From positions 1 to 28,487 of the forward strand of contig CABQLM010000020.1 in the NCBI GenBank assembly GCA_902465105.1: a stretch of DNA of 28,487 nt, written 5' to 3'. The notes under the pieces were generated by a model. The model was given only the letters and a program-made list of their open reading frames with translations. It had not been told where the DNA came from and searched no databases. This document shows, piece after piece, positions 15,696 through 22,371 of this stretch (positions are counted from its first letter, which is position 1; each line of letters opens with the position of its first letter). Origin of the DNA: an uncultured Collinsella sp. (GTDB lineage: Bacteria > Actinomycetota > Coriobacteriia > Coriobacteriales > Coriobacteriaceae). A program made the translations under genes and the position numbers.

Positions 15696-16525
15696 GCAAG
15701 CATTCCTCCCCTGCACTTACCATGCGCGATGCGCTCTACGAGGCTCCCGGCCCCAAGATGCGCGCCAAGATTCGCATCGGCACCGCCATCTCGCTCGTTG
15801 CCGTCGCCGTGCTCGTCGCCTTGGTACTGCAGCGCTTTTATATGACCGGCCAGCTTTCGGTCCACTATTGGTATTTCTTTACGCACCTCACCACCTGGAA
15901 GTTCCTGCTTGCCGGCTTTGAGGGCACCGTTAAAGTCGCACTCACTGCCGGCGTCATTGCGCTGGTACTGGGCTTAGCCCTTATGCTCGGCCGTACCAGC
16001 GGCATCAAGCCGCTGCAGCTGGTCTGCCGCGTGCTCACCGATTTCTTCCGCGGTGTGCCGAGCCTGCTGTTTATCTACTTCTTCTTTTTGGTGCTGCCCC
16101 AGTACAAGATCTCGCTGCCATCGTTTTGGATGCTCACGCTTCCCGTCGCGCTCGCTGCGGCCGGCGTGCTCGCCGAGATCTTCCGTGCCGGCGTCAACGC
16201 CGTGCCGCGCGGCCAGGTCGAGGCCGCCCAGGCACTCGGTCTCTCCAAAGCTAAAATCACCTTCAAAATCGTGTTGCCGCAGGCTATTCGATTTATCATT
16301 CCGTCGTTGATTTCGCAGCTTGTGGTCGTAGTCAAAGACACCACCGTCGCCTACGTGGTGAGCTACCCTGACCTCATGCAAAACGCCCGCGTGCTCATTA
16401 CCAACTATGACGCCCTCGTGTCGGTCTACCTGGTTATCGCGGTCATCTACATCCTCATCAACGTCGCGATCAACAAGGCCGCTGTCTATGTTTCGCACAA
16501 GACCGGCGCGACCATCATCCGCTAG
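15692..16525 (+). CDS. Amino-acid ABC transporter permease 2 (HisQ/GluD-like)
   Basis: The second permease, 277 residues, with a cytoplasmic N-terminal extension of about 30 residues before the first membrane span, as in GluD-type subunits. Motifs: DFFRGVPSLLFIYFFFLVLP and the EAA loop VPRGQVEAAQALGLSKAKI, then IVLPQAIRFIIPSL. It begins within the last codons of permease 1 through an ATGA overlap and is followed after 36 bp by the ATPase gene. The two unlike permeases match the GluBCD arrangement of actinobacterial glutamate importers. Confidence 0.93.
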   Translation: MSKHSSPALTMRDALYEAPGPKMRAKIRIGTAISLVAVAVLVALVLQRFYMTGQLSVHYWYFFTHLTTWKFLLAGFEGTVKVALTAGVIALVLGLALMLGRTSGIKPLQLVCRVLTDFFRGVPSLLFIYFFFLVLPQYKISLPSFWMLTLPVALAAAGVLAEIFRAGVNAVPRGQVEAAQALGLSKAKITFKIVLPQAIRFIIPSLISQLVVVVKDTTVAYVVSYPDLMQNARVLITNYDALVSVYLVIAVIYILINVAINKAAVYVSHKTGATIIR

Positions 16526-16561
16526 CGCTTTACCATTTCGAATCATAAGGAGCCGAGCACC

Positions 16562-17326
16562 ATGGCACAGAGCACCTCTTCCACCGGCAATCAGCCGTTA
16601 ATCGAGCTCAGACACGTCGATAAGCACTATGGCGATCTGCATGTCCTCAACGACATCAATCTCTCGGTCGACCGCGGCGAGGTCGTCGTTGTGATCGGGC
16701 CCTCGGGCTCGGGCAAGTCAACCATGTGCCGCACCATCAACCGCCTGGAAACCATCGACTCGGGCGAGATCCTCATCGAGGGCGAGCCCCTGCCGCAGGA
16801 AGGCAAGGATCTTGCTCGCATGCGTGCCGAGCTGGGCATGGTGTTCCAACAGTTCAACCTGTTTGCACATATGACCGTACTGCAGAACGTCATGCTGGGG
16901 CCCGTCGACGTGCTGGGCGTGTCCAAGGAAGAAGCTCGTGAGCGCGCCATGGACCTGCTGGGCCGCGTGGGCGTGGCCGAGCAGGCCGATAAGGTGCCCG
17001 CACAGCTCTCGGGCGGCCAGCAGCAGCGCGTAGCCATCGCCCGCTCGCTTGCCATGCAACCCAAGGCCATGCTCTTTGACGAGCCCACAAGCGCCCTTGA
17101 CCCCGAGATGATCAACGAGGTGCTCGAGGTCATGGTCCGTCTGGCCCAGCAGGGCATGACGATGATCGTCATCACGCACGAGATGAACTTCGCCCGCCGC
17201 GTGGCCGACCGCGTCGTGTTTATGGCCGACGGCCAGATCGTGGAAACCGGCACGCCCGACGAGTTCTTCGACCATCCCCAGACCAAGCGCGCCCAGGACT
17301 TCCTCAACTCCATTAAGGGCCACTAA
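16562..17326 (+). CDS. Amino-acid ABC transporter ATP-binding protein (GlnQ/GluA-like)
   Basis: A 254-residue ATPase that powers the importer. All motifs are intact: Walker A GPSGSGKST (about residues 42-50), Q-loop MVFQQFNLFAHMTVLQNV, signature LSGGQQQRVAIARSLA, Walker B AMLFDEPTSALDPE and the switch histidine in IVITHEM. HMTVLQNVMLGPV is characteristic of the polar amino-acid group. AAGGAG lies 9 nt before the ATG. It is the last transport gene; a perfect 10-bp hairpin lies 11 bp after its stop. Confidence 0.96.
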   Translation: MAQSTSSTGNQPLIELRHVDKHYGDLHVLNDINLSVDRGEVVVVIGPSGSGKSTMCRTINRLETIDSGEILIEGEPLPQEGKDLARMRAELGMVFQQFNLFAHMTVLQNVMLGPVDVLGVSKEEARERAMDLLGRVGVAEQADKVPAQLSGGQQQRVAIARSLAMQPKAMLFDEPTSALDPEMINEVLEVMVRLAQQGMTMIVITHEMNFARRVADRVVFMADGQIVETGTPDEFFDHPQTKRAQDFLNSIKGH

Positions 17327-17336
17327 CCAGCCACCC

Positions 17337-17370
17337 CGTGGGACAAATCCAACGGAAGTGTTGTCCCACG
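17337..17370 (+). terminator. 10-bp hairpin after the importer operon
   Basis: CGTGGGACAA (17337-17346) and TTGTCCCACG (17361-17370) pair perfectly around a 14-nt loop. There is no T-run after it, so it may be a Rho-dependent or 3'-stabilising hairpin rather than an intrinsic terminator. GGGACA in the arm recalls the other hairpins of the window. Confidence 0.5.
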
Positions 17371-17413
17371 TCTCTCATGCGCCCTGTCACCTTTAGATTC
17401 GAAAGCCGCAACC

Positions 17414-18223
17414 ATGATCGGAACCCGCACCTCATCGTCCTACACCCCGCATGTCGACGTCGACCCCGCCGACCGTCCGCTCATCCTCGTCGCGCCGCGT
17501 TGGGAAGAGGCAAAGCCGTTTTTGAGCGAGACGCTCTCCCCCAACGAGGAAATCGCAAGTGTCTTTGTCGATGCCATCCTTGCCGCCGGCGGCCTGCCGC
17601 TGCAGATGTCCATCACCGAGGACATTGAGGTCATCCGTCATTACGTCGATATCGCCGACGGCGTCGCCATTCCCGGCGGCCCCGATGTCAATCCCAAACG
17701 TTGGGGCGATGATCGACCCTACGACCCCACCCTCTGCTGCGAAATCCGCGATAGCTTTGAGTTTAAGCTGGTCGACGAGGTACTCCGCGCCAAAAAGCCG
17801 CTCTTTACCACCTGCCGCGGCACGCAGCTGCTCAACGTCGCCACCGGCGGCACCCTGTGCATGGACGTGCCGAGCCTGGGTGCGCGCGAGGGTCGCACGC
17901 AGTGGCGTCACACCCACGTGCTCAACGATCCCGTGCACCCCGTCGAGGTCGTGCCGGGCTCGCTGCTGGAACGCGCGGTTGGCGGACACAGGCTAATCCA
18001 GACCAACTCCGCACACCACTGTTGCGTCGATCGTCTGGGTAAAAGCACGCGCTTGGTCGCCAAGGCAACCGACGGCGTTCCCGAGTGCATCGAAGTCGAA
18101 GGCCAGCCTTTCTGTCTGGGCGTGCAATGGCATCCCGAGTACACCTGGCAGACGCTCGAGACCGACTTTAACCTGTGGAAGTCGTTTGTCGAGGCAGCGG
18201 CCAAGGTAAAGCAGGCCCGTTAA
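17414..18223 (+). CDS. Gamma-glutamyl-gamma-aminobutyrate hydrolase family protein (class I GATase-like, peptidase C26)
   Basis: A soluble 269-residue hydrolase related to PuuD, which cleaves gamma-glutamyl amide bonds and releases glutamate. The catalytic triad is visible: nucleophile Cys134 in TTCRGTQLLNVATGG and the His-Glu pair in GVQWHPEYTW (His240, Glu242). IPGGPDVNPKRWGD (about 87-99) is the family oxyanion/metal-side loop and QTNSAHHCCVDRLG is also typical. The ribosome-binding site is weak (GAAAG). It follows the importer operon after 87 bp including a hairpin and may be partly co-transcribed, which fits use of glutamyl compounds taken up by the importer. Other Puu pathway genes are not present, so the natural substrate is open. 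Confidence 0.9.
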   Translation: MIGTRTSSSYTPHVDVDPADRPLILVAPRWEEAKPFLSETLSPNEEIASVFVDAILAAGGLPLQMSITEDIEVIRHYVDIADGVAIPGGPDVNPKRWGDDRPYDPTLCCEIRDSFEFKLVDEVLRAKKPLFTTCRGTQLLNVATGGTLCMDVPSLGAREGRTQWRHTHVLNDPVHPVEVVPGSLLERAVGGHRLIQTNSAHHCCVDRLGKSTRLVAKATDGVPECIEVEGQPFCLGVQWHPEYTWQTLETDFNLWKSFVEAAAKVKQAR

Positions 18224-18257
18224 CTCGCGAACCACTCAGGTTAAAGCCTCCTATGCC

Positions 18258-18300
18258 AGCGGGGGCGGACACCAGCAACGGTGCCCGCCCCCGCTGTATT
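18258..18300 (+). terminator. GC-rich hairpin after the gamma-glutamyl hydrolase
   Basis: AGCGGGGGCGG (18258-18268) pairs perfectly with 18285-18295, and an inner CACC/GGTG pair continues the stem. GTATTT follows, a weak T-tract. It separates the plus-strand genes from the convergent exporter operon. Confidence 0.75.
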
Positions 18301-18334
18301 TGGTATGCTCGGTATGATTATCCCTCACAAACAA

Positions 18335-19153
18335 TCAAAGAAATCTCGACCGCAATCGGTCTACGGTAAAGCAAATGGTAAAAACGCTTGCTACGTTAAT
18401 TAGACAGTCAATTAAAATCGAGATACATTGACCATTCCCCAACGGGGTCACGCCGCAAATCCACATGAGCATCGAAGCTGGAAGTGGAAGCATGGAATTG
18501 GCCCCGAGCTGTATGTAGATCGCTACAACGTTGACAAGCAGCAGCATGCCAATCGGACCGAAGCCGGATCCAAAATAGGAAACAGCAATCACGCAAGAGA
18601 CCACGTATGCAAGGCAGACGACACTCGCCAGAAGAAGTCGATAGCAAAATATATTCAGGTTGAAATACTGCTGAGCATCCAAAACGATTACGCAGTTAAG
18701 ACAGTACAAAACGACACTCGACAGGATAAACGCGCCCAAAAGGGCAAAAGAAGACAGCGCCACTCGCGCAACGATAGCGCACACACGCTTCCCTCCCCGA
18801 GCCTCCGACAATCCCCAGGGTTCCTCAATAAAGCCCGAACTGACAAAGCGAGGCACAATGCAAGCCGCGATGAACGGAAAGAACAATGCATGAGCCAACG
18901 GGGCTACGTTGAAAAGCAGACCGCGAAAAACCCCTGCATTACCAAATAGAAGGACATCCTCTGCCGATAGCCGAAGCGTCGGGTCTGGGAAAAAGCCCAA
19001 GAAACTGTTCTCACGGAGGCTACAGAACCACATCGGGAAAGAATTAAGCTGCAATACCACCATGCACGCATAAATTACCAGGATTAAGGCGTACGCCCAT
19101 TTGCTCGCATGCTTCCATTCTGACTGGAGAAGTCTTTTAATCTGACGAGCCAT
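18335..19153 (-). CDS. ABC-2 type exporter permease (lantibiotic-immunity-like), subunit 2
   Basis: A 272-residue hydrophobic protein with about six membrane spans and an N-terminal cytoplasmic stretch RQIKRLLQSEWKHASKWAYAL like those of the LanE/LanG and BcrB permeases. No catalytic motif is expected. The chosen ATG at 19153 (MARQIK) has GGGGGT ahead; a GTG at 19162 is possible. Its first codons overlap the preceding gene by 17 bp, so it is the third gene of a coupled operon with the ATPase and the other permease. Base composition is clearly less GC-rich than in neighbouring operons. Function as a drug or peptide exporter is inferred from operon layout; remote homology only. Confidence 0.7.
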   Translation of the reverse strand: MARQIKRLLQSEWKHASKWAYALILVIYACMVVLQLNSFPMWFCSLRENSFLGFFPDPTLRLSAEDVLLFGNAGVFRGLLFNVAPLAHALFFPFIAACIVPRFVSSGFIEEPWGLSEARGGKRVCAIVARVALSSFALLGAFILSSVVLYCLNCVIVLDAQQYFNLNIFCYRLLLASVVCLAYVVSCVIAVSYFGSGFGPIGMLLLVNVVAIYIQLGANSMLPLPASMLMWICGVTPLGNGQCISILIDCLINVASVFTICFTVDRLRSRFL

Positions 19154-19961
19154 TGAACACACCCCCAGCGCGAAAGCTCACGAGAGCGTAAATCAATACC
19201 GATAGACAGCTGGCTGCCACGCCATATCCCAGAAGCGTCAGCTGCCCCATATCGCTATACCCAAGAGCACTTCCGACTCCAAGATACGGCCCCGGAAGAA
19301 GGAAAATCCATCGCAAGGACGGTATGGGCGCCTGAAGGTAAGTTCCGTAGAGCGTCAAGCTCATGACAAATCCGATTATTATCACAGCCCCGCTAAATAC
19401 AGCGCTGCTTGTAATCCGATAGATGGTTACCGTCTCCAACGCAACCGATATCACCAATACGGCGTTGATTATCATTGCGGGCAAAAATGCAGCCAGCATG
19501 CTATGCGCATAGTTTTGCCCTCCACGTGTTATCGCTATTGCAAAAAGAAGAAGGCAAAGCGCACTATATGCTGCGCCAATTATTAAAGCAGACGAAAGCA
19601 CATGTGCTAGGACCCCATTAAAGCGGGTAAGACCTCTTGCTGAAGAAATTCGGTGTCCCTCTTCATAGCCGCGCTCCTGTAAAATCGCCAGGCAAACGAT
19701 GAGCGGAACGAACAGAGACGTGCCGGCAAAAGCACTGCGCACAAGGGACTCATCGGGTGCAGAAGGATCGATTACATTCCAGCAGAAACCAATATCCTCC
19801 CCAAAAACGCTATTGCCAAAGGCGAGCAACGTTGTTCCGTTTTTTAGAAAGACACCGAAGAGAAGGCCGAACGCCAGAATAAGCGCAAGACCAAACTTCG
19901 CCGGAAACATCCTGTGCAAACGCATCATATCTGCCTTTATGGGATGGATCGCCCGCTTCAT
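19137..19961 (-). CDS. ABC-2 type exporter permease (lantibiotic-immunity-like), subunit 1
   Basis: A 274-residue membrane protein with about six spans: a cytoplasmic start KRAIHPIKADMMRLHRMFPAK, then LALILAFGLLFGVFL as first span, a large external loop, and further spans ending in LSVLIYALVSFRAG. The segment LQERGYEEGHRISSARGLTRF between spans 2 and 3 resembles the cytoplasmic coupling loop of LanE/MutE-type permeases. It begins by an ATGA overlap with the ATPase stop, so the two are co-translated. Together with the shorter-overlap permease downstream it would form the transmembrane part of the exporter. Confidence 0.7.
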   Translation of the reverse strand: MKRAIHPIKADMMRLHRMFPAKFGLALILAFGLLFGVFLKNGTTLLAFGNSVFGEDIGFCWNVIDPSAPDESLVRSAFAGTSLFVPLIVCLAILQERGYEEGHRISSARGLTRFNGVLAHVLSSALIIGAAYSALCLLLFAIAITRGGQNYAHSMLAAFLPAMIINAVLVISVALETVTIYRITSSAVFSGAVIIIGFVMSLTLYGTYLQAPIPSLRWIFLLPGPYLGVGSALGYSDMGQLTLLGYGVAASCLSVLIYALVSFRAGGVFNGSSD

Positions 19962-20719
19962 AGCGAGACCGCCTTCATCAAGCGCCTGTAATACTCTTTT
20001 AGGGACGACGCCTCATCCCTTATGACGTCCATCGATTCCTTTTTCAGCAGTTCGCCGTCATGAATAAACACGCAACTTGTTGCAACTGATGCCAACTCAT
20101 CCAAATCATGGCTAGAGATGAGCATGGTCTTACCCTGTTCTCGATTCAATCGACCGATAAGGGCCCATATACTCTCGATGCCCAGCGGGTCCAAACCGTT
20201 TGCTGGCTCATCAAAAATAAGCAGGTCAGTGTCACCCAACAAAGCCGTAGCTATATCCAGCCGCCGTTTCATTCCCAGAGAAAAACTGCTTACGCTCTTT
20301 TTCTCTTCGACGTCCAGTCCAACTAGACTCAAAACGCGAGGAACCTCACGTTTCTCATCAAGCCCCCATTCCGCACATCGGATCCGAAGATTCTCAACCG
20401 CACTGAGGGACTGGTATGCTCCGCTGGAATCTGGCACATAGCCGACACGCGTCCGCATCAGGCTAAGCTCTCTCTTTGATTTGCCTCCAAAGAGCTCCAC
20501 GCTCCCCGACGATGGCTCGCAGAGGCCCAAGACGATTTTAATAAGCGTGCTTTTGCCCGCACCGTTTGCACCGACAAGGGCACAGAGCTCAGACTGATGC
20601 ACCTCGAAGGAAACGTCATGCAAAACGCGCCGTTTCCCGTAGCGCTTTGACACCTTTGACAGCTTTATCGCTGATGCACTCATTGGCCTCCCGTTCTGCT
20701 TGATAGCAAAACTGTCCAT
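19958..20719 (-). CDS. ABC transporter ATP-binding protein (BcrA/LanF-like)
   Basis: A 253-residue ATPase of the antibiotic-export (DrrA/BcrA/LanF) class. Walker A is GANGAGKST (about residues 50-58), the Q-loop side is YVPDSSGAYQSLSAVENLRI, the signature is the variant FSLGMKRRLDIA common in this class, Walker B is LLIFDEPANGLDP, and SSHDLDEL holds the switch His. ATG at 20719 is preceded by AAGGAGG at 6 nt, the strongest ribosome-binding site in this block; an internal ATG at 20683 (MSASAIKL) also has one but too close. It heads a three-gene operon with both permeases. No bacteriocin or lanthipeptide precursor or histidine kinase is adjacent, so it is more likely immunity or resistance than biosynthesis. 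Confidence 0.88.
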   Translation of the reverse strand: MDSFAIKQNGRPMSASAIKLSKVSKRYGKRRVLHDVSFEVHQSELCALVGANGAGKSTLIKIVLGLCEPSSGSVELFGGKSKRELSLMRTRVGYVPDSSGAYQSLSAVENLRIRCAEWGLDEKREVPRVLSLVGLDVEEKKSVSSFSLGMKRRLDIATALLGDTDLLIFDEPANGLDPLGIESIWALIGRLNREQGKTMLISSHDLDELASVATSCVFIHDGELLKKESMDVIRDEASSLKEYYRRLMKAVSL

Positions 20720-20757
20720 ATCGTTCCTCCTTTCTTTTATCGTAGTTGCTTGTAGTT

Positions 20758-20786
20758 ATTGTTTGTCGATAACTTATATTTGTCAA
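20758..20786 (-). promoter_or_regulatory. Candidate promoter of the exporter operon
   Basis: A perfect -35 TTGACA (minus strand, 20786-20781) is followed after 17 nt by AACAAT (20763-20758) as a weaker -10. It lies about 38 bp upstream of the ATPase ATG at 20719. The spacer contains GTTATCGACAA, similar to half of the palindrome at 21783-21814. Confidence 0.5.
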
Positions 20787-20805
20787 GATAATCTAAAAGA
20801 AAGAA

Positions 20806-20822
20806 CCCGTGTTAGACACGGG
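20806..20822 (-). terminator. Intrinsic terminator after the XRE regulator gene
   Basis: On the minus strand CCCGTGT, CTA, ACACGGG forms a 7-bp hairpin followed by TTCTTTCTTTT. It lies 41 bp after the regulator stop and just before the exporter promoter, so the regulator pair and the exporter are separate transcripts. Confidence 0.8.
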
Positions 20823-20862
20823 CCCTTTGAGCTGATAATTCGTTATAGTTGTTCGCTTTATG

Positions 20863-21192
20863 CTACTCGTCGCTCAAATCTACAGCGAAGACTGATGTCG
20901 GAAGCGACGCCTCATTGCCTCCACCATTCCGCATCTGCCTCACGACATTTTTTGCACGCTCAACAATAAGCTCCTCAAGCTCTTTCTCACTCACCCGCCG
21001 AATAATATCTCCCGGTTGACAGTCAAGTTCATCGCAAATATCGAGAAGCGTCTTAAGGCGAATAGCTTTAATTTTTCCGTTTCTTAGCTTAGAAATATTA
21101 GCCGGAGTATGCCCCGTGGCACGAATCAGATCAGCACTGGTCTTTCCGGTCTTAAGTAGCTGCGTCTCAAGCTCGATGATGAGATAGCTCAT
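20863..21192 (-). CDS. XRE-family HTH transcriptional regulator
   Basis: A 109-residue DNA-binding protein. The helix-turn-helix covers residues 12-65 (KTGKTSADLIRATGHTPANISKLRNGK, then RLKTLLDICDELDCQPGDIIR), the Cro/CI-like HTH_26 form. The last 40 residues, after an acidic helix KELEELIVERAKNVVRQMRN, are not recognised. TAGGAGG, made partly of the upstream gene's stop codon, is its ribosome-binding site, so translation is coupled to the DUF2975 gene. Pairs of a DUF2975 membrane protein and this kind of regulator are widespread in Firmicutes and Actinobacteria. It probably controls its own operon and may also control the exporter next door. Confidence 0.88.
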   Translation of the reverse strand: MSYLIIELETQLLKTGKTSADLIRATGHTPANISKLRNGKIKAIRLKTLLDICDELDCQPGDIIRRVSEKELEELIVERAKNVVRQMRNGGGNEASLPTSVFAVDLSDE

Positions 21193-21200
21193 GCTTCCTC

Positions 21201-21761
21201 CTACACAAGCTCGTCAGACTGCTCTTGGAGCAGCGAGGCATAACTCCAGATCACCGAGATACACAGACAGACAGCCGCGCCGATAAGCGACCCCGCATCA
21301 AAGGCAACGCCTTGGCAAATCTCAATAACGAAGGAATGAGGCACGACGTAAAGCTCCAGCCCACCAATAGTAAGATTGACCGATCCGTAGGCACCAATAA
21401 GCGAAACCGCGGCGTTAACAGCAAAGGCAAGCGCAAGAACACGGATAAGCCGCACATGCGTCTTGGTAAAGGGCGAGACGCCTCGCGAGATGTTACGGCT
21501 GATCCCACACAGAACGACAAGCGAAATACCCACGACGAGTGCCAGGCACAGTCCGCTTGGGATAACGATGCACCCGCCATCGAGAAGCGTCACGACGCCG
21601 AAAGAATCGACAGAGGCAACGTTTGCAACCGCATACCAGATCACGTAAACAACCAACGCGGCAAAAGCGACGAGCATCCCTGCAAAAACGGCTGCCATGC
21701 AAAAGCCAAGCTTCCTGATATTTTCGCCCGCTTTGGCCATACGCTGAACGCTGTTAGACAT
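21201..21761 (-). CDS. DUF2975-family membrane protein
   Basis: A 186-residue integral membrane protein with four predicted spans (about 25-50, 65-95, 110-135 and 155-180). The segment SRNISRGVSPFTKTHVRLIRVLALAF between spans 2 and 3 matches the conserved PF-containing loop of DUF2975. An open frame extends upstream to 21923, but it would cross intergenic repeats; ATG at 21761 with GAGGGTGAG ahead is the sensible start. It is followed 8 bp later by the XRE regulator. The family has no known activity; the pairing suggests a membrane sensor or modulator of the regulator. Confidence 0.8.
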   Translation of the reverse strand: MSNSVQRMAKAGENIRKLGFCMAAVFAGMLVAFAALVVYVIWYAVANVASVDSFGVVTLLDGGCIVIPSGLCLALVVGISLVVLCGISRNISRGVSPFTKTHVRLIRVLALAFAVNAAVSLIGAYGSVNLTIGGLELYVVPHSFVIEICQGVAFDAGSLIGAAVCLCISVIWSYASLLQEQSDELV

Positions 21762-21782
21762 ACACTCACCCTCATCGACTCT

Positions 21783-21814
21783 ATCGTTATTCGAACAGTT
21801 TATCGAACAACGAT
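21783..21814. promoter_or_regulatory. Operator-like inverted repeat upstream of the DUF2975/XRE operon
   Basis: ATCGTTATTCGA (21783-21794) and TCGAACAACGAT (21803-21814) are complementary at 11 of 12 positions around an 8-nt AT-rich centre. It ends about 22 bp upstream of the start codon, a good place for autorepression by the XRE protein. No clear -35/-10 pair is visible, so the promoter may overlap it. Confidence 0.5.
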
Positions 21815-21903
21815 ATTGATTGCATGCGGAAAGCCCCGCCAGTGCGCATAGGCCATTTACTAACCCGGAGGGGTGAGCGTGGATTTTTGGACACATATCG
21901 AAC

Positions 21904-21967
21904 GAGAGTGGATAATCTCCCACTTTGAGGCCGCCACCGGGCCTAAAACGGGAGATTATCCACTCTC
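21904..21967. repeat. 64-bp palindromic element with 18-bp perfect arms
   Basis: Arms 21904-21921 and 21950-21967 are perfect reverse complements. The 28-nt centre itself folds: TTT pairs with AAA, and AGGCC with GGCCT around GCCACCG. It lies 24 bp after the HPt stop codon and could end that operon, but no U-run follows on either strand. Confidence 0.85.
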
Positions 21968-21991
21968 ATAGTCATCAAGGCCCGCAAGCTC

Positions 21992-22348
21992 TTATTCGGC
22001 CGCCTCGCGCAGGGCCGACATCGTAGCCGCATATTGCTGCTGCAGCGCATGCATTCCCTCGCGAGCGCCGTCAACGGCATCGGCGCCGCGCAGCGCCTCG
22101 GTCACCACGACCGCCGGCTCGTACAGATTATCGAATCCCAGGTTCTGGCTCACGCCCTTGAGCGTGTGCGCTGCCATAAACGCACCTTCGGCGTCTCCTG
22201 CCGCCATGGCGGCCTCCAGCTTGTCCATGCTCTCGTCATCCAAAAACTTGAGGGCAAAGCGGCTAAGCATTTCCTCGCCCATCAGCCGAGCGCACGCGTC
22301 ATCATAATTGGCGCCAATCTTCTCATACGCCTCACGCATGGAAATCAT
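21992..22348 (-). CDS. HPt (histidine phosphotransfer) domain protein
   Basis: A 118-residue, all-helical phosphotransfer protein. The active-site helix reads FMAAHTLKGVSQNLGFDNL with His61, matching the HPt consensus AHxLKGxxxNLG. The rest is alanine-rich helix and there is no kinase or receiver domain. HPt proteins relay phosphoryl groups between receiver domains. It is encoded 23 bp after the GGDEF-like/REC/HD-GYP gene, so its natural partner is probably that protein's receiver domain; no sensor histidine kinase is encoded in the window. AAAGGAG is 9 nt before ATG 22348. Confidence 0.9.
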   Translation of the reverse strand: MISMREAYEKIGANYDDACARLMGEEMLSRFALKFLDDESMDKLEAAMAAGDAEGAFMAAHTLKGVSQNLGFDNLYEPAVVVTEALRGADAVDGAREGMHALQQQYAATMSALREAAE

Positions 22349-22371
22349 GGATTAAAACTCCTTTGGTCAAA

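Noticed and set aside
18428..18949. 173-residue plus-strand ORF opposite the exporter permease
   Set aside because: Highly charged shadow of a membrane-protein gene; no ribosome-binding site or motif.
18224..20862. Search for a lanthipeptide or bacteriocin precursor near the exporter
   Set aside because: No short ORF with a leader-like sequence and a Ser/Thr/Cys-rich core was found in the gaps.
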